DNA of 64,000 bases from Rheinheimera pleomorphica. Its GTDB lineage: Bacteria; Pseudomonadota; Gammaproteobacteria; Enterobacterales; Alteromonadaceae. The notes beneath the pieces were generated by a model that did not search any database, was not told the DNA's origin, and saw only the letters and a list, made by a program, of their open reading frames with translations. The translations under genes were made by a program, and so were the position numbers. The DNA is taken from NCBI RefSeq assembly GCF_011634895.1, contig NZ_SIRR01000001.1, positions 62,001 through 126,000 on the forward strand. Direction: 5' to 3'. Numbering within the stretch: the first letter of the stretch is position 1; each line of letters starts with the position of its first letter. Shown in pieces: positions 7,709-16,473 of the stretch.

Positions 7709-9112
7709 TTACTTTTTGTTGCTGGTAAAGCCAGGTAAGCTAGCCAGCTGCTGCGTAATATAGCTGCCTGCACTTTGCATCTGCGCTATCAGCACATCTA
7801 AACCGGCATACTTAGCTCTTAAGCCAGCCTCCAGCTGCGTCATTCTGTAATCGTGCGATGCTTTATCATCTTCAAGTTGACGCAAAGATTTGTTCAGCGA
7901 ATCCTCTCGGAATTTAAAGCTGCCTTTTGCCTCAAGATGGGTTTCCAGCAAGGTTTCAAAACTCTTAGCTAACCCAGTATCACCAGAAAACAACTTACCC
8001 ACATCGGCATAATTCTCGTTTAATGCGTCATTAACACTGCGCACCAAGGATGATTTTTCTAATTTACCTTCTTTAGTAAGACCAATACCAACATCAAATA
8101 AGGTTTCAAAGTCACCGGCACCATTTATTACTGTCGATAAGGTATTAGTCAGCTGATTTTTTAAGCCACGCATCGCAGAGTCACCATATAAAGCAGACCC
8201 CACCTGAGTGTGATACTCAATAGTACCAACAGCGTTATTGTACGCCTTAATAAATTCATCAATCAGCTTTTCAACACCGGTTTTATCATAATCGACTGTT
8301 AATTGTGCTGTTTCCGTGCCCTCGCTGACTTTTTTCGCAGTTATCGTTAAATCCTGCACGGCATCTTTAAAAATATTGGTTGAGCTGCTAACGGCAATAC
8401 CATCCACTTCAATAATGGCATCTCTTGCCTGATCGGCCGCCGCTATGGTTAAGCCGCCGGCACCGCCAGCAAAAGCGGTGGTAGATATACTGTCTAGCTC
8501 AGCATTATCATTAGTAATGGTTAGATCATTACCGGTACCGCTCACATTAGAACTGATAACCAACTTTGCTTCGGGTGTTGCACCACCGGTATTAATAATA
8601 TTTACCGACACACCAAAGTTATCAGCGGAATTATTAATTGCTGCACGCACCTCTTCTAAGGTTGCGCCGGCCGCTACGTCCACTTCAAAGCTTTTAGTAC
8701 CCGCCGCTATGGTAAGTTTGCCGCCAGAGGCACTGACCACATCAGAGGGAGATGAAAAAGCAGCATTAGTCGTCGCCCGGCTGCCCTGAGCCAACTGATT
8801 GACTTTAATATTAAAGTTACCAGGCGTAGCGCTACTGTTTGATGCAACAGAAATAATATCGCCCGATGCCGGCTGCGTAATGGTATTACTGCGCTTGGTA
8901 AAGTTTTCCGGGTCCGCCAGCTTTTTGATAATGTCCTGAAAAGCGGATAAAGATGACTTTACCGCACCAAGACCAGACAGCTCCACTGATAGCCGGGTTT
9001 GCGTTTCTTCAAACCGTTTCATGCGCGGCAAATCTTCAGCATTAACCGTGGCCTGGATAATACTTTCCAGATCTAAACCTGAACCTACGCCAGCTGAAGT
9101 GATAGTTGCCAT
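7709..9112 (-). CDS. fliD: Flagellar filament cap protein FliD (HAP2)
   Basis: Forms the cap at the filament tip that folds incoming flagellin. The N-terminus (TSAGVGSGLDLESII) is the FliD_N signature. The middle holds the repeated IN-like surface domains (GNFNIKVNQLAQG). The C-terminus from about residue 260 is FliD_C, with TVDYDKTGVEKLIDEFIKAYN and a coiled coil near residues 400-440. At 467 residues it is typical for polar flagella. Transcribed with flaG upstream (gap 20 bases) and fliS downstream. Confidence 0.95.
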   Translation of the reverse strand: MATITSAGVGSGLDLESIIQATVNAEDLPRMKRFEETQTRLSVELSGLGAVKSSLSAFQDIIKKLADPENFTKRSNTITQPASGDIISVASNSSATPGNFNIKVNQLAQGSRATTNAAFSSPSDVVSASGGKLTIAAGTKSFEVDVAAGATLEEVRAAINNSADNFGVSVNIINTGGATPEAKLVISSNVSGTGNDLTITNDNAELDSISTTAFAGGAGGLTIAAADQARDAIIEVDGIAVSSSTNIFKDAVQDLTITAKKVSEGTETAQLTVDYDKTGVEKLIDEFIKAYNNAVGTIEYHTQVGSALYGDSAMRGLKNQLTNTLSTVINGAGDFETLFDVGIGLTKEGKLEKSSLVRSVNDALNENYADVGKLFSGDTGLAKSFETLLETHLEAKGSFKFREDSLNKSLRQLEDDKASHDYRMTQLEAGLRAKYAGLDVLIAQMQSAGSYITQQLASLPGFTSNKK

Positions 9113-9132
9113 AACAGCATGCTCCTGTGTTA

Positions 9133-9576
9133 TCAGGCCTGGAAATTAACCAATGCGCCTGCCTTAGTTAAGTTATCGGCCATTTCGCTAAAAGCTTTAG
9201 CCACTTTTACCAAATCCTGTGAAGGTATTTCGCGAATTAACTCATTACTGGTTTTGTCAATTACCTTAATCACCGGCGGATCGCCAAGCTCGTCAAACTC
9301 AAATACCAGTCGGGTATTAGTAATTGGGATCACTTTGTTAATCTGCTCCAGTGTTTGCCGGATTTGATTATTATCAAATGATACCGCAGTTACACCATTT
9401 TGAGCTTCTTCTGCAGCTGCTTTATTAATCTGTTCTGCAATACTCAACGTCTCAGCACTGTCAGTTTGTACTTGCCGTGGCGCTGGTTCAGCTTTTGCTG
9501 ATTTTACGGTAACGGCTCGGTCCAATGCCATGTCTGCAATGCGGTTATCTTTATTAAACAGGGTGTCCACAGACAT
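9133..9576 (-). CDS. flaG: FlaG family protein
   Basis: Small flagellar protein found beside fliD in polar flagella, associated with filament length control. The C-terminal ~90 residues carry the FlaG domain: TNTRLVFEFDELGDPPVIKV followed by KTSNELIREIPSQDLVKVA. The N-terminal 60 residues are low-complexity and Ala-rich. ATG 9576 is chosen because GGAGG lies 5 bases upstream; a longer open frame to 9621 has no ribosome site. Placed between the flagellin flaB and fliD; a 9-bp hairpin separates it from flaB. Confidence 0.88.
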   Translation of the reverse strand: MSVDTLFNKDNRIADMALDRAVTVKSAKAEPAPRQVQTDSAETLSIAEQINKAAAEEAQNGVTAVSFDNNQIRQTLEQINKVIPITNTRLVFEFDELGDPPVIKVIDKTSNELIREIPSQDLVKVAKAFSEMADNLTKAGALVNFQA

Positions 9577-9597
9577 AAAAACCTCCGGAATAAAGCA

Positions 9598-9622
9598 GTT
9601 GGCCAGCAAGACACTGGCCAAC
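9598..9622 (-). other. Intergenic hairpin between flagellin and flaG
   Basis: Perfect 9-bp inverted repeat GTTGGCCAG / CTGGCCAAC with a 7-base loop, lying between the flagellin stop and the flaG ribosome site on the minus strand. No T run follows it. It may act as a partial terminator or as a 3' stabiliser giving flagellin mRNA in excess of flaG (inference). Confidence 0.45.
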
Positions 9623-9637
9623 CCACTATACTATAGC

Positions 9638-10600
9638 TTAGCCTAACAATGACAAAGCTACTTGCGGGCGTTGGTTAGCCTGCGCCAAAATAGTAGTACT
9701 AGCCTGTTGCAGGATCTGGTTACGCGTCAATGCAGCCGTTTCAGCAGCAAAATCTGCATCCTGGATCCGGCTACGGGCGCCTGACAGGTTTTCAGCAATA
9801 TTCGACTGGTTACGAATGGTTGACTGAAACCGGTTTTGCACCGCACCTAATTCAGCACGCTTTTTATCTACTACAGCAATTAACGAGTCCATGCCCGCCA
9901 TAACCATCTGCGCATTAGCTTGGGTGGAAACGCTCACTGCAGTCGCTAAAAATACCGTCGCAAAAGTCGTATCATCTGCAGCTGTACCTACAGCATCTGA
10001 TAAACCACTGGCAAGGGCAGACAACGTTTTACCGGTCACACCCGATGCGATACCGGCAATACCCGATAAAGTAAAACCACCATTCGCTGACAATGAGTTG
10101 GCTGTACCGGCAACATTTTTCATACTGAAACCGATAGTTTGTACTGCATCAGCACCCACCTGGAAGCTGGCTGAGTAAGAACCATCTAACAAGTTCTGAC
10201 CACCGAAAGTCGTATCTTTGGCAACACGGTTAACCTCACTCATTAATGAGCGGATTTCTTCCTGAATTGCCAGACGGTCTTCGTCGGTGTTTGAACCGTT
10301 TGATGCCTGCTGCGCCAACGTACGTACCCGTTGAAACATCGAGGTGACTTCTTCCATCGCGCCTTCTGCTGTTTGCGCTAATGAAATACCATCGTTGGCG
10401 TTACGAATACCCTGGTTCAGACCATTGATCTGGCCTGACAAACGGTTAGTGATCTGTAAACCTGCAGAGTCATCTGCAGCACTGTTGATACGTAAACCCG
10501 ATGACAAACGTTTAAACGACGTATCCAGTGCATTGCCACTGTTCATCAGCTGGCGCTGGCCGTTTAACGAGCTAACGTTAGTATTGACATATAAAGCCAT
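9638..10600 (-). CDS. flaB: Flagellin (downstream copy)
   Basis: Filament subunit, exported through the flagellar type III channel. The N-terminal D0/D1 region (NTNVSSLNGQRQLMNS; SSGLRINSAADDSAG) and the C-terminal D1/D0 region (RSRIQDADFAAETAALTRNQ) are classic. The central region, residues ~165-225, is short, as in ~320-residue polar flagellins with almost no D2/D3. It is Ser/Thr/Ala-rich and would be the target for the Maf glycosyltransferase. It differs from the second flagellin mostly at the two ends of the gene; the middle is nearly identical at the DNA level. It has its own sigma-28-type promoter at 10746-10772. Ends ...SLLG, one residue shorter than the other copy. Confidence 0.97.
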   Translation of the reverse strand: MALYVNTNVSSLNGQRQLMNSGNALDTSFKRLSSGLRINSAADDSAGLQITNRLSGQINGLNQGIRNANDGISLAQTAEGAMEEVTSMFQRVRTLAQQASNGSNTDEDRLAIQEEIRSLMSEVNRVAKDTTFGGQNLLDGSYSASFQVGADAVQTIGFSMKNVAGTANSLSANGGFTLSGIAGIASGVTGKTLSALASGLSDAVGTAADDTTFATVFLATAVSVSTQANAQMVMAGMDSLIAVVDKKRAELGAVQNRFQSTIRNQSNIAENLSGARSRIQDADFAAETAALTRNQILQQASTTILAQANQRPQVALSLLG

Positions 10601-10745
10601 ATGTAGCCTCCAAATTTAACAGAACTGCTTTGACTGCAGTGGTTACCCCACCCCTACAGTTAAACAGCATAAGTTCGATGATTTAGCCGGTTGGTCCCCA
10701 CCGCCCGGTTAAAACAAGGTCACTAATACAGTTCCCCTGTAATCT

Positions 10746-10772
10746 GTATCGGCATGACTTTATAAAGCTTTA
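10746..10772 (-). promoter_or_regulatory. Sigma-28 (FliA) type promoter of flaB
   Basis: Read on the minus strand: TAAA, 15 bases, GCCGATAC. The FliA consensus is TAAA-N15-GCCGATAA, so 11 of 12 positions match. It lies ~146 bases before the flagellin start codon, giving a long leader. The 344-base gap 10601-10944 otherwise holds only the terminator of the upstream flagellin. Confidence 0.75.
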
Positions 10773-10859
10773 GGATTTTTTTTTGATTTTTTTGAAAAAA
10801 ACGAAAGATGACAATTAAACCAAGTAAATCATACAGTTAACTAATTATATTATTGAATT

Positions 10860-10893
10860 AAAAAAGCCGGCAGCATTACCCCATGCTGCCGGC
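10860..10893 (-). terminator. Rho-independent terminator of flaA
   Basis: An 11-bp perfect stem (GCCGGCAGCAT / ATGCTGCCGGC) with a 6-base loop at 10866-10893, followed on the minus strand by six T residues. It lies 51 bases after the upstream flagellin stop and separates the two flagellin transcripts. Confidence 0.88.
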
Positions 10894-10944
10894 ACCTTAA
10901 TTTCCCAGTTAAACTCGAGGGCTCCGCCCATTACGCCGGATTTA

Positions 10945-11910
10945 TTAGCCCTGCAGTAAGCTCAGTGCTGCCTGCGGCCGCTGATTCGCCTGCGACAGTA
11001 TCGTCGTAGTAGCCTGCTGTAAAATCTGGTTGCGCGTTAACATCGCCGTTTCTGCCGCAAAGTCAGCATCTTTAATTCGCGATTTTGCGCCTGACAGGTT
11101 TTCAGCAATATTGGTTTGGTTACGAATGGTTGCCTGGAACCGGTTTTGCACCGCACCCAGCTCAGCACGTTTCTTATCCACCACCGCAATCAGTGAGTCC
11201 ATACCGGCCATAACCATTTGCGCATTAGCTTGGGTGGAAACGCTCACTGCAGTCGCTAAAAATACCGTCGCAAAAGTCGTATCATCTGCCGTAGTACCTA
11301 ACGCATCTGACAAACCACTGGCAAGAGCAGACAACGTTTTACCGGTCACGCCTGACGCAACACTGGCTATCCCGGATAAGGTAAAACCACCCGCAGCGGA
11401 CAACGAATTCGCTGTTCCACCTACGTTTTTCATACTAAAGCCGATAGTTTGTACCGCATCAGCACCTACCTGAAAGCTGGCAGAGTAAGTACCATCTAAC
11501 AAGTTCTGACCACCGAAAGTCGTATCTTTCGCAACCCGGTTAACCTCACTCATTAATGAGCGGATTTCTTCCTGGATCGCTAAGCGGTCTTCATCAGTAT
11601 TTGAACCGTTCGCCGCTTGTTGTGCCAGGGTACGGACCCGTTGAAACATCGCAGTCACTTCTTCCATCGCGCCTTCTGCGGTCTGCGCTAATGAAATACC
11701 GTCGTTGGCGTTACGGTTACCCTGGTTTAAACCCTGGATTTGTGACTCCAAACGGTCTGAAATCTGTAAGCCTGCCGCATCATCTGCTGCGCTGTTGATG
11801 CGTAAACCGGATGATAAACGTTTAAACGAGGTGTCCAGGGCATTACCGCTGTTCATTAACTGACGCTGAGCATTTAATGCGCTGATGTTGCTGTTGACGT
11901 ATAAAGCCAT
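10945..11910 (-). CDS. flaA: Flagellin (upstream copy)
   Basis: Second flagellin, 321 residues, with the same D0/D1 signatures as the neighbour (NSNISALNAQRQLMNS at the N-terminus; SRIKDADFAAETAMLTRNQ near the end) and the same minimal central region. Differences cluster in the D0 ends and around residues 50-60 (SDRLESQIQGLNQGNRNA against TNRLSGQINGLNQGIRNA). It has its own sigma-28-type promoter and its own terminator, so the two copies can be expressed independently. Which is the major filament subunit cannot be told from sequence. Confidence 0.97.
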   Translation of the reverse strand: MALYVNSNISALNAQRQLMNSGNALDTSFKRLSSGLRINSAADDAAGLQISDRLESQIQGLNQGNRNANDGISLAQTAEGAMEEVTAMFQRVRTLAQQAANGSNTDEDRLAIQEEIRSLMSEVNRVAKDTTFGGQNLLDGTYSASFQVGADAVQTIGFSMKNVGGTANSLSAAGGFTLSGIASVASGVTGKTLSALASGLSDALGTTADDTTFATVFLATAVSVSTQANAQMVMAGMDSLIAVVDKKRAELGAVQNRFQATIRNQTNIAENLSGAKSRIKDADFAAETAMLTRNQILQQATTTILSQANQRPQAALSLLQG

Positions 11911-11988
11911 GGTGTTTCTCCTGATAACCCTATCTGTTTACCAATCACGGCGGCTTACTGTGTGCCCTGTGATTTGCCTGATACTTAG

Positions 11989-12015
11989 TTATCGGACGGC
12001 AGAAATTTTACTTTA
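11989..12015 (-). promoter_or_regulatory. Sigma-28 (FliA) type promoter of flaA
   Basis: Minus-strand TAAA, 15 bases, TCCGATAA, against the consensus TAAA-N15-GCCGATAA (11 of 12 positions). It ends ~79 bases before the flagellin start codon and lies after the hairpin that follows flgL. Confidence 0.8.
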
Positions 12016-12096
12016 GGAAATTTGCTAATTTTTTAAAATTCTTTTTCTAACAGAATGAATTTTATCTATTTTTCTACTTTATTAGGCAATAAAGGC

Positions 12097-12120
12097 AGAC
12101 CGGCAAATTTTTGCCGGTCT
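12097..12120 (-). terminator. Hairpin after flgL
   Basis: Inverted repeat AGACCGGCAAA / TTTGCCGGTCT, 11 bp with a very short loop, 8 bases after the flgL stop. The following minus-strand sequence (GCCTTTATTG) is only moderately T-rich. It probably ends the flgF-L transcript before the flagellin promoter. Confidence 0.6.
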
Positions 12121-12128
12121 AATAGAGA

Positions 12129-13361
12129 TTAACGAATATAATCAAACAGTGAGGTATTGGTAATAGTGCTAAAGGTTGCCTGCACCGCCTGCAACGCGGT
12201 CTCTTCTTTGGTCAAGTCAGCAATAACTTTGGAAAAATCGACTTCAGCAATATCAGCCTGGTACTGGGTAGCCAGAATTTCCAGATCGGCATTGGAGCCG
12301 TTAATACTATCCAGTACGTTAATGCGGCCACCGATAGCGGAACGCGCCGATGCGACACTGGTAGAGGCGTCATCAATTTCTGCTACCGCTTTGGCAACAC
12401 TGGCCTGAAACACATCATCTACCGGGCCAGGGGTGCGCAGCGCGGCCATCAGCTCACTGAGGCTGTTTAAGATATTGGTTTTTTCTGGCGCAGGTAAGTC
12501 AAAATCTACCCGTCCGGCACCTGCCGGGCCATCAATGACAATTTCCAACCCGTTAAAGCTTATTGGTTGTCCCGAGGTGTATGCCCCGGTTACCGGCGGT
12601 ACTAAAGGCGCGCCACCGCGCAGGATTTGATAGTCACTTGGCGCGGTTAGCTCAACGCTAAAGGTATTATTGGCTGGTACTGCTTTGTCGTAGTTACTGA
12701 TATAAAAGTTGTTAAATACTTCCTGATTCGTTATGTTTACCGTCGCAGCGGTTGGCCCCGGCACAGCAATAACAGCAGCCGTTGGCTGTGGCCGAACCTG
12801 TATACTGTCGAACACCTTTTTGCCACTATCGTTTACCGGCAAAGTCACTCCGGGTGACACCTGCAGGGCTTTTTGGCCATCATCGCCGTTAAATACGTAC
12901 TTGCCGGTTGACGCATCTAAACTAAAGGCCTGCACCCCATCCTGAAAGCCAGAAAACAGATAGCCGCCTTCAACGTTACGGCTGTTCATTAAATCAAATA
13001 GTTGTTGCTGAATACCTTCAATTTCGGATGCTACCGCTTCGCGTTCAGATTCAGCATAAGAGCCATTACCCGATGCCAGCGCCAGCACCCGGGCTCTGTC
13101 CATTGCTGTGCGAATAGATGCCAGCACGGTTTCTTCTACCCCAAGATTGTTTTTTACCGCTATGCCATTTTGCTCAAACTGCGATAACTGTGACAGGTTT
13201 TGCCCCACGCCCAACACCTTAGCACTGCCGGAAGGATCATCGGCTGGTGTCAGGATCTTGGTTTGTTTAATCATCTGATCCTGGGCGCGCAGTAAGCGCT
13301 TTTGCGTATTTAAAATACCGTCCAGGCCCTGATTAAATTTGCTGTTAAATGTAACGCGCAT
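12129..13361 (-). CDS. flgL: Hook-filament junction protein FlgL (HAP3)
   Basis: Junction protein between FlgK and the filament. Flagellin-like ends are visible: N-terminal RVTFNSKFNQGLDGILNTQ and QKRLLRAQDQM helices, and a C-terminal ASARSAIGGRINVLDS segment with the paired helix. The middle (residues ~170-290) is a variable beta domain. At 410 residues it is of ordinary size for marine gammaproteobacteria. It follows flgK with a 3-base gap, so the two are co-transcribed. Confidence 0.94.
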   Translation of the reverse strand: MRVTFNSKFNQGLDGILNTQKRLLRAQDQMIKQTKILTPADDPSGSAKVLGVGQNLSQLSQFEQNGIAVKNNLGVEETVLASIRTAMDRARVLALASGNGSYAESEREAVASEIEGIQQQLFDLMNSRNVEGGYLFSGFQDGVQAFSLDASTGKYVFNGDDGQKALQVSPGVTLPVNDSGKKVFDSIQVRPQPTAAVIAVPGPTAATVNITNQEVFNNFYISNYDKAVPANNTFSVELTAPSDYQILRGGAPLVPPVTGAYTSGQPISFNGLEIVIDGPAGAGRVDFDLPAPEKTNILNSLSELMAALRTPGPVDDVFQASVAKAVAEIDDASTSVASARSAIGGRINVLDSINGSNADLEILATQYQADIAEVDFSKVIADLTKEETALQAVQATFSTITNTSLFDYIR

Positions 13362-13364
13362 AAG

Positions 13365-15386
13365 TTACCTCACTGCCTGTAGCAGGGTGTCAAATATCGT
13401 TTGCGACGTAGAAATTATTTTAGACGCTGCCGCGTAAGATTGCTGAAACCTGACCAGATTCGCCGCTTCTTCATCCAGACTAACGCCAGACAATGACTCT
13501 TTTAACTGCTGCGTCTGAGCGTACAGCGCTTCTGCTGCTGCCTGGCTGTTACGCGCCTGCGCCGTTTTATCACCGACAAAGCTGACCATAGTGCCGTAGG
13601 CTTCGTTAAAGCTGACGCTGTTATCGGCGTTTGGTGTCGCTACTGCATAACGGCGCATGGTTTCAGCAGTTTGCAGTTTGGCTATTTCCAAACCGTTACG
13701 GTTATCGTTAAAACCGCCGGTATTGTACTCAATGGTAAAGTTATCGCCGGTTTGTGGAATACCGGTAATATTAAAATCGAAACCGTAAGTGGCAAGGCCA
13801 GCCTCGGCCATAATATCATTCAGCTGGCCATTCGGTAGTGCTGGCGTAGTGCCCAACAACGCATTAGTGTTATCCCGAACTTCAAACTGATTATTACCAA
13901 TATGAATGACAGTAAAAGGCGCGCCGTTGATAGTGTCTGGCGGCACAAAAGCCGATGACGCCGGATCCGTATTGCTAACAATGAGCTTATCAACCTGAGC
14001 ATTGCCCAGGTTATCTTCCGCCACCTCGCTGCGCACCGGCGATGCCAGCGCTATATCCTCGGGCCGGGTCGTTGCCAGATTAATATTACGGGCAGCGCTG
14101 GACAATGGCTTCAGCGCAAAACGGTCGCCGTCGTTCATTGGCCCTTCCAGCTGCAGTGATAAACCATAAAAGTCGGTAACACCTGTGGTCTGGCTGTCAA
14201 TCGTGGTCGGAAACGTAACACCCGTAACGGTAACGGCAGAGCCCGGCACGACATTACCTGAGGTATCTGTAGCCTCCAGCGTAATGGTGTCTGGCGCGGT
14301 AAATGTCAGCAAAAAGTCATTCGGTGGCAGCTGGGCCGCTTTGCCCGGCTCAATATCGACAGTAACAGTGCCAGTACCGGTATTGCCCTGGAATGCCAAA
14401 CCACTGGTTTGTGGTAACACAAATAAGTCGCCACCAAGCTCACCGTTGGCATTCATACCGAGTTTATTTTGTGTGTTCAGTGCATCAGACATCGCCAGTG
14501 CCAGCTGGCCCAACTGCATTTGGGTCGGAATAAGCAAATCGTCGCGAAACTTAAGTAAGCCCCCCAATTGCCCTCCCAGCTCTTCAATGCCTAGATTACG
14601 AATAACCGACGGTTTTGAGTTCAGGCTCAGCTGCACATTTCGCACATTCGGATCCGGGTTACCATTTAGGCTTAAAATACTAAACTCGCCGTTTTCAACC
14701 ACCAGCGACTGACCCGTGGCCATAAACACCAGCTTTTCACCGTTATCAGAGTCGAGCACCTTAATATCCAGCTTTTCTGATAACTGACGCAGCGCTTCAT
14801 CACGCCGGTCCAGCAAGTCTAATGGCGGCTGGGCATTATCGCCGCGGCCAAAACCGGCAATGCTGCGGTTTAATTCAGAGATATTACGGATTAACGAGTT
14901 CGTTTGGGTTAAGTCCAAATCCAGTTGCTGGTTAACATAGCTGGCCTGGTCTAACACTAAATTGGACAAGGTGGCGAAGCGATCGGTCAGTGATTCGCTG
15001 CTGCTGATAATTAATTGCCGGGTTGAAATGGCGCTGGGATCATTGTTTGCCGTTTGCAGCTTCTGAAATAAATCGTTCATTGCCGATGAGATGCTGTTCG
15101 CCGGATTAGAGAATAAGCCATCGATGCGGTTTGCTTCAGCGGTATATTGATTGGCAAAAGCCAGCTTTGACGTATCCCGGCGCAGCTGTGCTGAGGTAAA
15201 CTCGCTGACTAAACGCTCGGTGGTGCCTCTGCCTACTCCCAAGCCCAGTGTTTGCGCCTCAAATTCAGTGCGTTGGCGCGAATAGCCCTGCGTGTTAACG
15301 TTGGCAATGTTATTACTGGTGGTATTCAGCAACATGGAGTTAGCCAATACTGCTGAAGTCCCTATTTTTAGTAAATTGTCTGACAT
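13365..15386 (-). CDS. flgK: Hook-associated protein FlgK (HAP1)
   Basis: First junction protein between hook and filament. The N-terminus has the axial-protein motif (NTTSNNIANVNTQGYSRQ) and the C-terminus the matching helix (SLDEEAANLVRFQQSYAAASK). Residues ~90-200 are the helical D1 region; the large middle portion is variable beta domains. At 673 residues it is longer than the 547-residue enteric protein because of this surface insertion. Lies between flgJ (gap 42 bases) and flgL. No separate sigma-28 promoter was found in front of it, so it probably reads through from flgF-J. Confidence 0.95.
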   Translation of the reverse strand: MSDNLLKIGTSAVLANSMLLNTTSNNIANVNTQGYSRQRTEFEAQTLGLGVGRGTTERLVSEFTSAQLRRDTSKLAFANQYTAEANRIDGLFSNPANSISSAMNDLFQKLQTANNDPSAISTRQLIISSSESLTDRFATLSNLVLDQASYVNQQLDLDLTQTNSLIRNISELNRSIAGFGRGDNAQPPLDLLDRRDEALRQLSEKLDIKVLDSDNGEKLVFMATGQSLVVENGEFSILSLNGNPDPNVRNVQLSLNSKPSVIRNLGIEELGGQLGGLLKFRDDLLIPTQMQLGQLALAMSDALNTQNKLGMNANGELGGDLFVLPQTSGLAFQGNTGTGTVTVDIEPGKAAQLPPNDFLLTFTAPDTITLEATDTSGNVVPGSAVTVTGVTFPTTIDSQTTGVTDFYGLSLQLEGPMNDGDRFALKPLSSAARNINLATTRPEDIALASPVRSEVAEDNLGNAQVDKLIVSNTDPASSAFVPPDTINGAPFTVIHIGNNQFEVRDNTNALLGTTPALPNGQLNDIMAEAGLATYGFDFNITGIPQTGDNFTIEYNTGGFNDNRNGLEIAKLQTAETMRRYAVATPNADNSVSFNEAYGTMVSFVGDKTAQARNSQAAAEALYAQTQQLKESLSGVSLDEEAANLVRFQQSYAAASKIISTSQTIFDTLLQAVR

Positions 15387-15428
15387 TGCTCTCTCCGCAT
15401 CTGTCGCTTAGCTGCGTCAATTAGGTTA

Positions 15429-16472
15429 TTAGTCGGCCGCTTCGGGTAATTCTTTAATCGTGCTGTCATCCACAGCGGCATTCTGCAGCGCCGGGCTTTG
15501 ATACACTGCCATAATTTTTTGTGCATAAGCCGGATCAGTCGCATAACCGGCGGCCTGCAGCTGTTCAAAATAGGCTTTGGTATCGCCACTGGCTTTTACC
15601 GCATCCTGGTAGCGCGGGTTTTGCTGAATAAAGGCGACATAATCTTGCAAGCTTTGCTGCGGGCTTTGATAAGCGCGAAACTTCGCCTGCTCTTTCTTAG
15701 CGATACCGCCGCGGTATTCCAGCGTATCAACCACCGCCGTATCGCCCTGCCAGCCGTGGTTAGCCTTAATCCCAAACAGGTTAAAGCTGTTAGCGCCTTT
15801 AGCCGTTTTAATCATACGCTGGCCCCAGCCGGTTTCCAGTGCGGCTTGCGCCACCAGTGCCAGCGGGTCCAGCCCCAGTGCTTTGGCGGTTTGCCGCGCG
15901 GCCGGCAGTAAATGTTGAACAAAATCCGCCGGGCTTTGCACCTGCCACTGTGTTGGTACGGTTTCAGTTGTGGGTTCTGCTGCAGTTGCCGGTACAGCGC
16001 TTAACGGCGCAGAGACAGCAGGCTTAACGTTATCTGCTGTGGCAGCACGCGCGGTTTTCAGTGCCGGTAAGATCACTTTTGGCATAGCCAGCGCTTTGTC
16101 ATGCTGCCCAGGCAAGCTATGCCCCGGTAAGCTATGGCCAGTTGCGGTGCTATTGCTGCTGCCCAGCGCCGGGCTTAATTGCTGTACTAATAAATCGGCC
16201 AGCCCCAGCGCACCTTTTTGGGCTAAATCAGTTGCCATCTGGCTGTCATGCATATCGCGGTAGAATTTGGTGGTTTGGCTGTTCATCATACCGTCTACTT
16301 CAAAGCCGGCATTGGCTTTGCGCATACTGCTAAGCAGCATGCTGAAAAAGATCGATTCAAACTGCTCAGCGGCCTGACGCAAGGCGGCTTTTTCATCTTT
16401 GCCAGCACTGCTGCGAATTTGCTGCAGGCTGGTTAAGTCATGATAAGACACATTGTTTGGCGTCAGGCTCAT
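15429..16472 (-). CDS. flgJ: Flagellar rod cap/muramidase FlgJ
   Basis: Periplasmic protein with two jobs: rod assembly cap and local peptidoglycan hydrolysis. Residues ~28-100 are the rod-binding domain (AAEQFESIFFSMLLSSMRK). Residues ~185-335 are a glucosaminidase domain of the GH73 type with LVAQAALETGWGQRM, the Glu in ALETGWG being the expected catalytic residue. The linker (residues ~110-185) is Pro/Ala-rich and includes a tandem GHSLP repeat (GHSLPGHSLPG). At 347 residues it is the full two-domain form. Starts one base after the flgI stop. Confidence 0.94.
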   Translation of the reverse strand: MSLTPNNVSYHDLTSLQQIRSSAGKDEKAALRQAAEQFESIFFSMLLSSMRKANAGFEVDGMMNSQTTKFYRDMHDSQMATDLAQKGALGLADLLVQQLSPALGSSNSTATGHSLPGHSLPGQHDKALAMPKVILPALKTARAATADNVKPAVSAPLSAVPATAAEPTTETVPTQWQVQSPADFVQHLLPAARQTAKALGLDPLALVAQAALETGWGQRMIKTAKGANSFNLFGIKANHGWQGDTAVVDTLEYRGGIAKKEQAKFRAYQSPQQSLQDYVAFIQQNPRYQDAVKASGDTKAYFEQLQAAGYATDPAYAQKIMAVYQSPALQNAAVDDSTIKELPEAAD

Positions 16473-16473
16473 A

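Noticed and set aside
8445..8789. Long plus-strand open frames opposite fliD, flagellin, flgK and flgI
   Set aside because: They mirror strongly conserved genes on the minus strand and give Ser/Pro/Ala-rich, non-family proteins; shadow frames.
10635..10650. Possible sigma-54 element (TGGGGTAACCACTGCA, minus strand) before flaB
   Set aside because: GG-N10-GC spacing is right but the -24 element is poor (TGGGGT) and a much better sigma-28 promoter serves the same gene.
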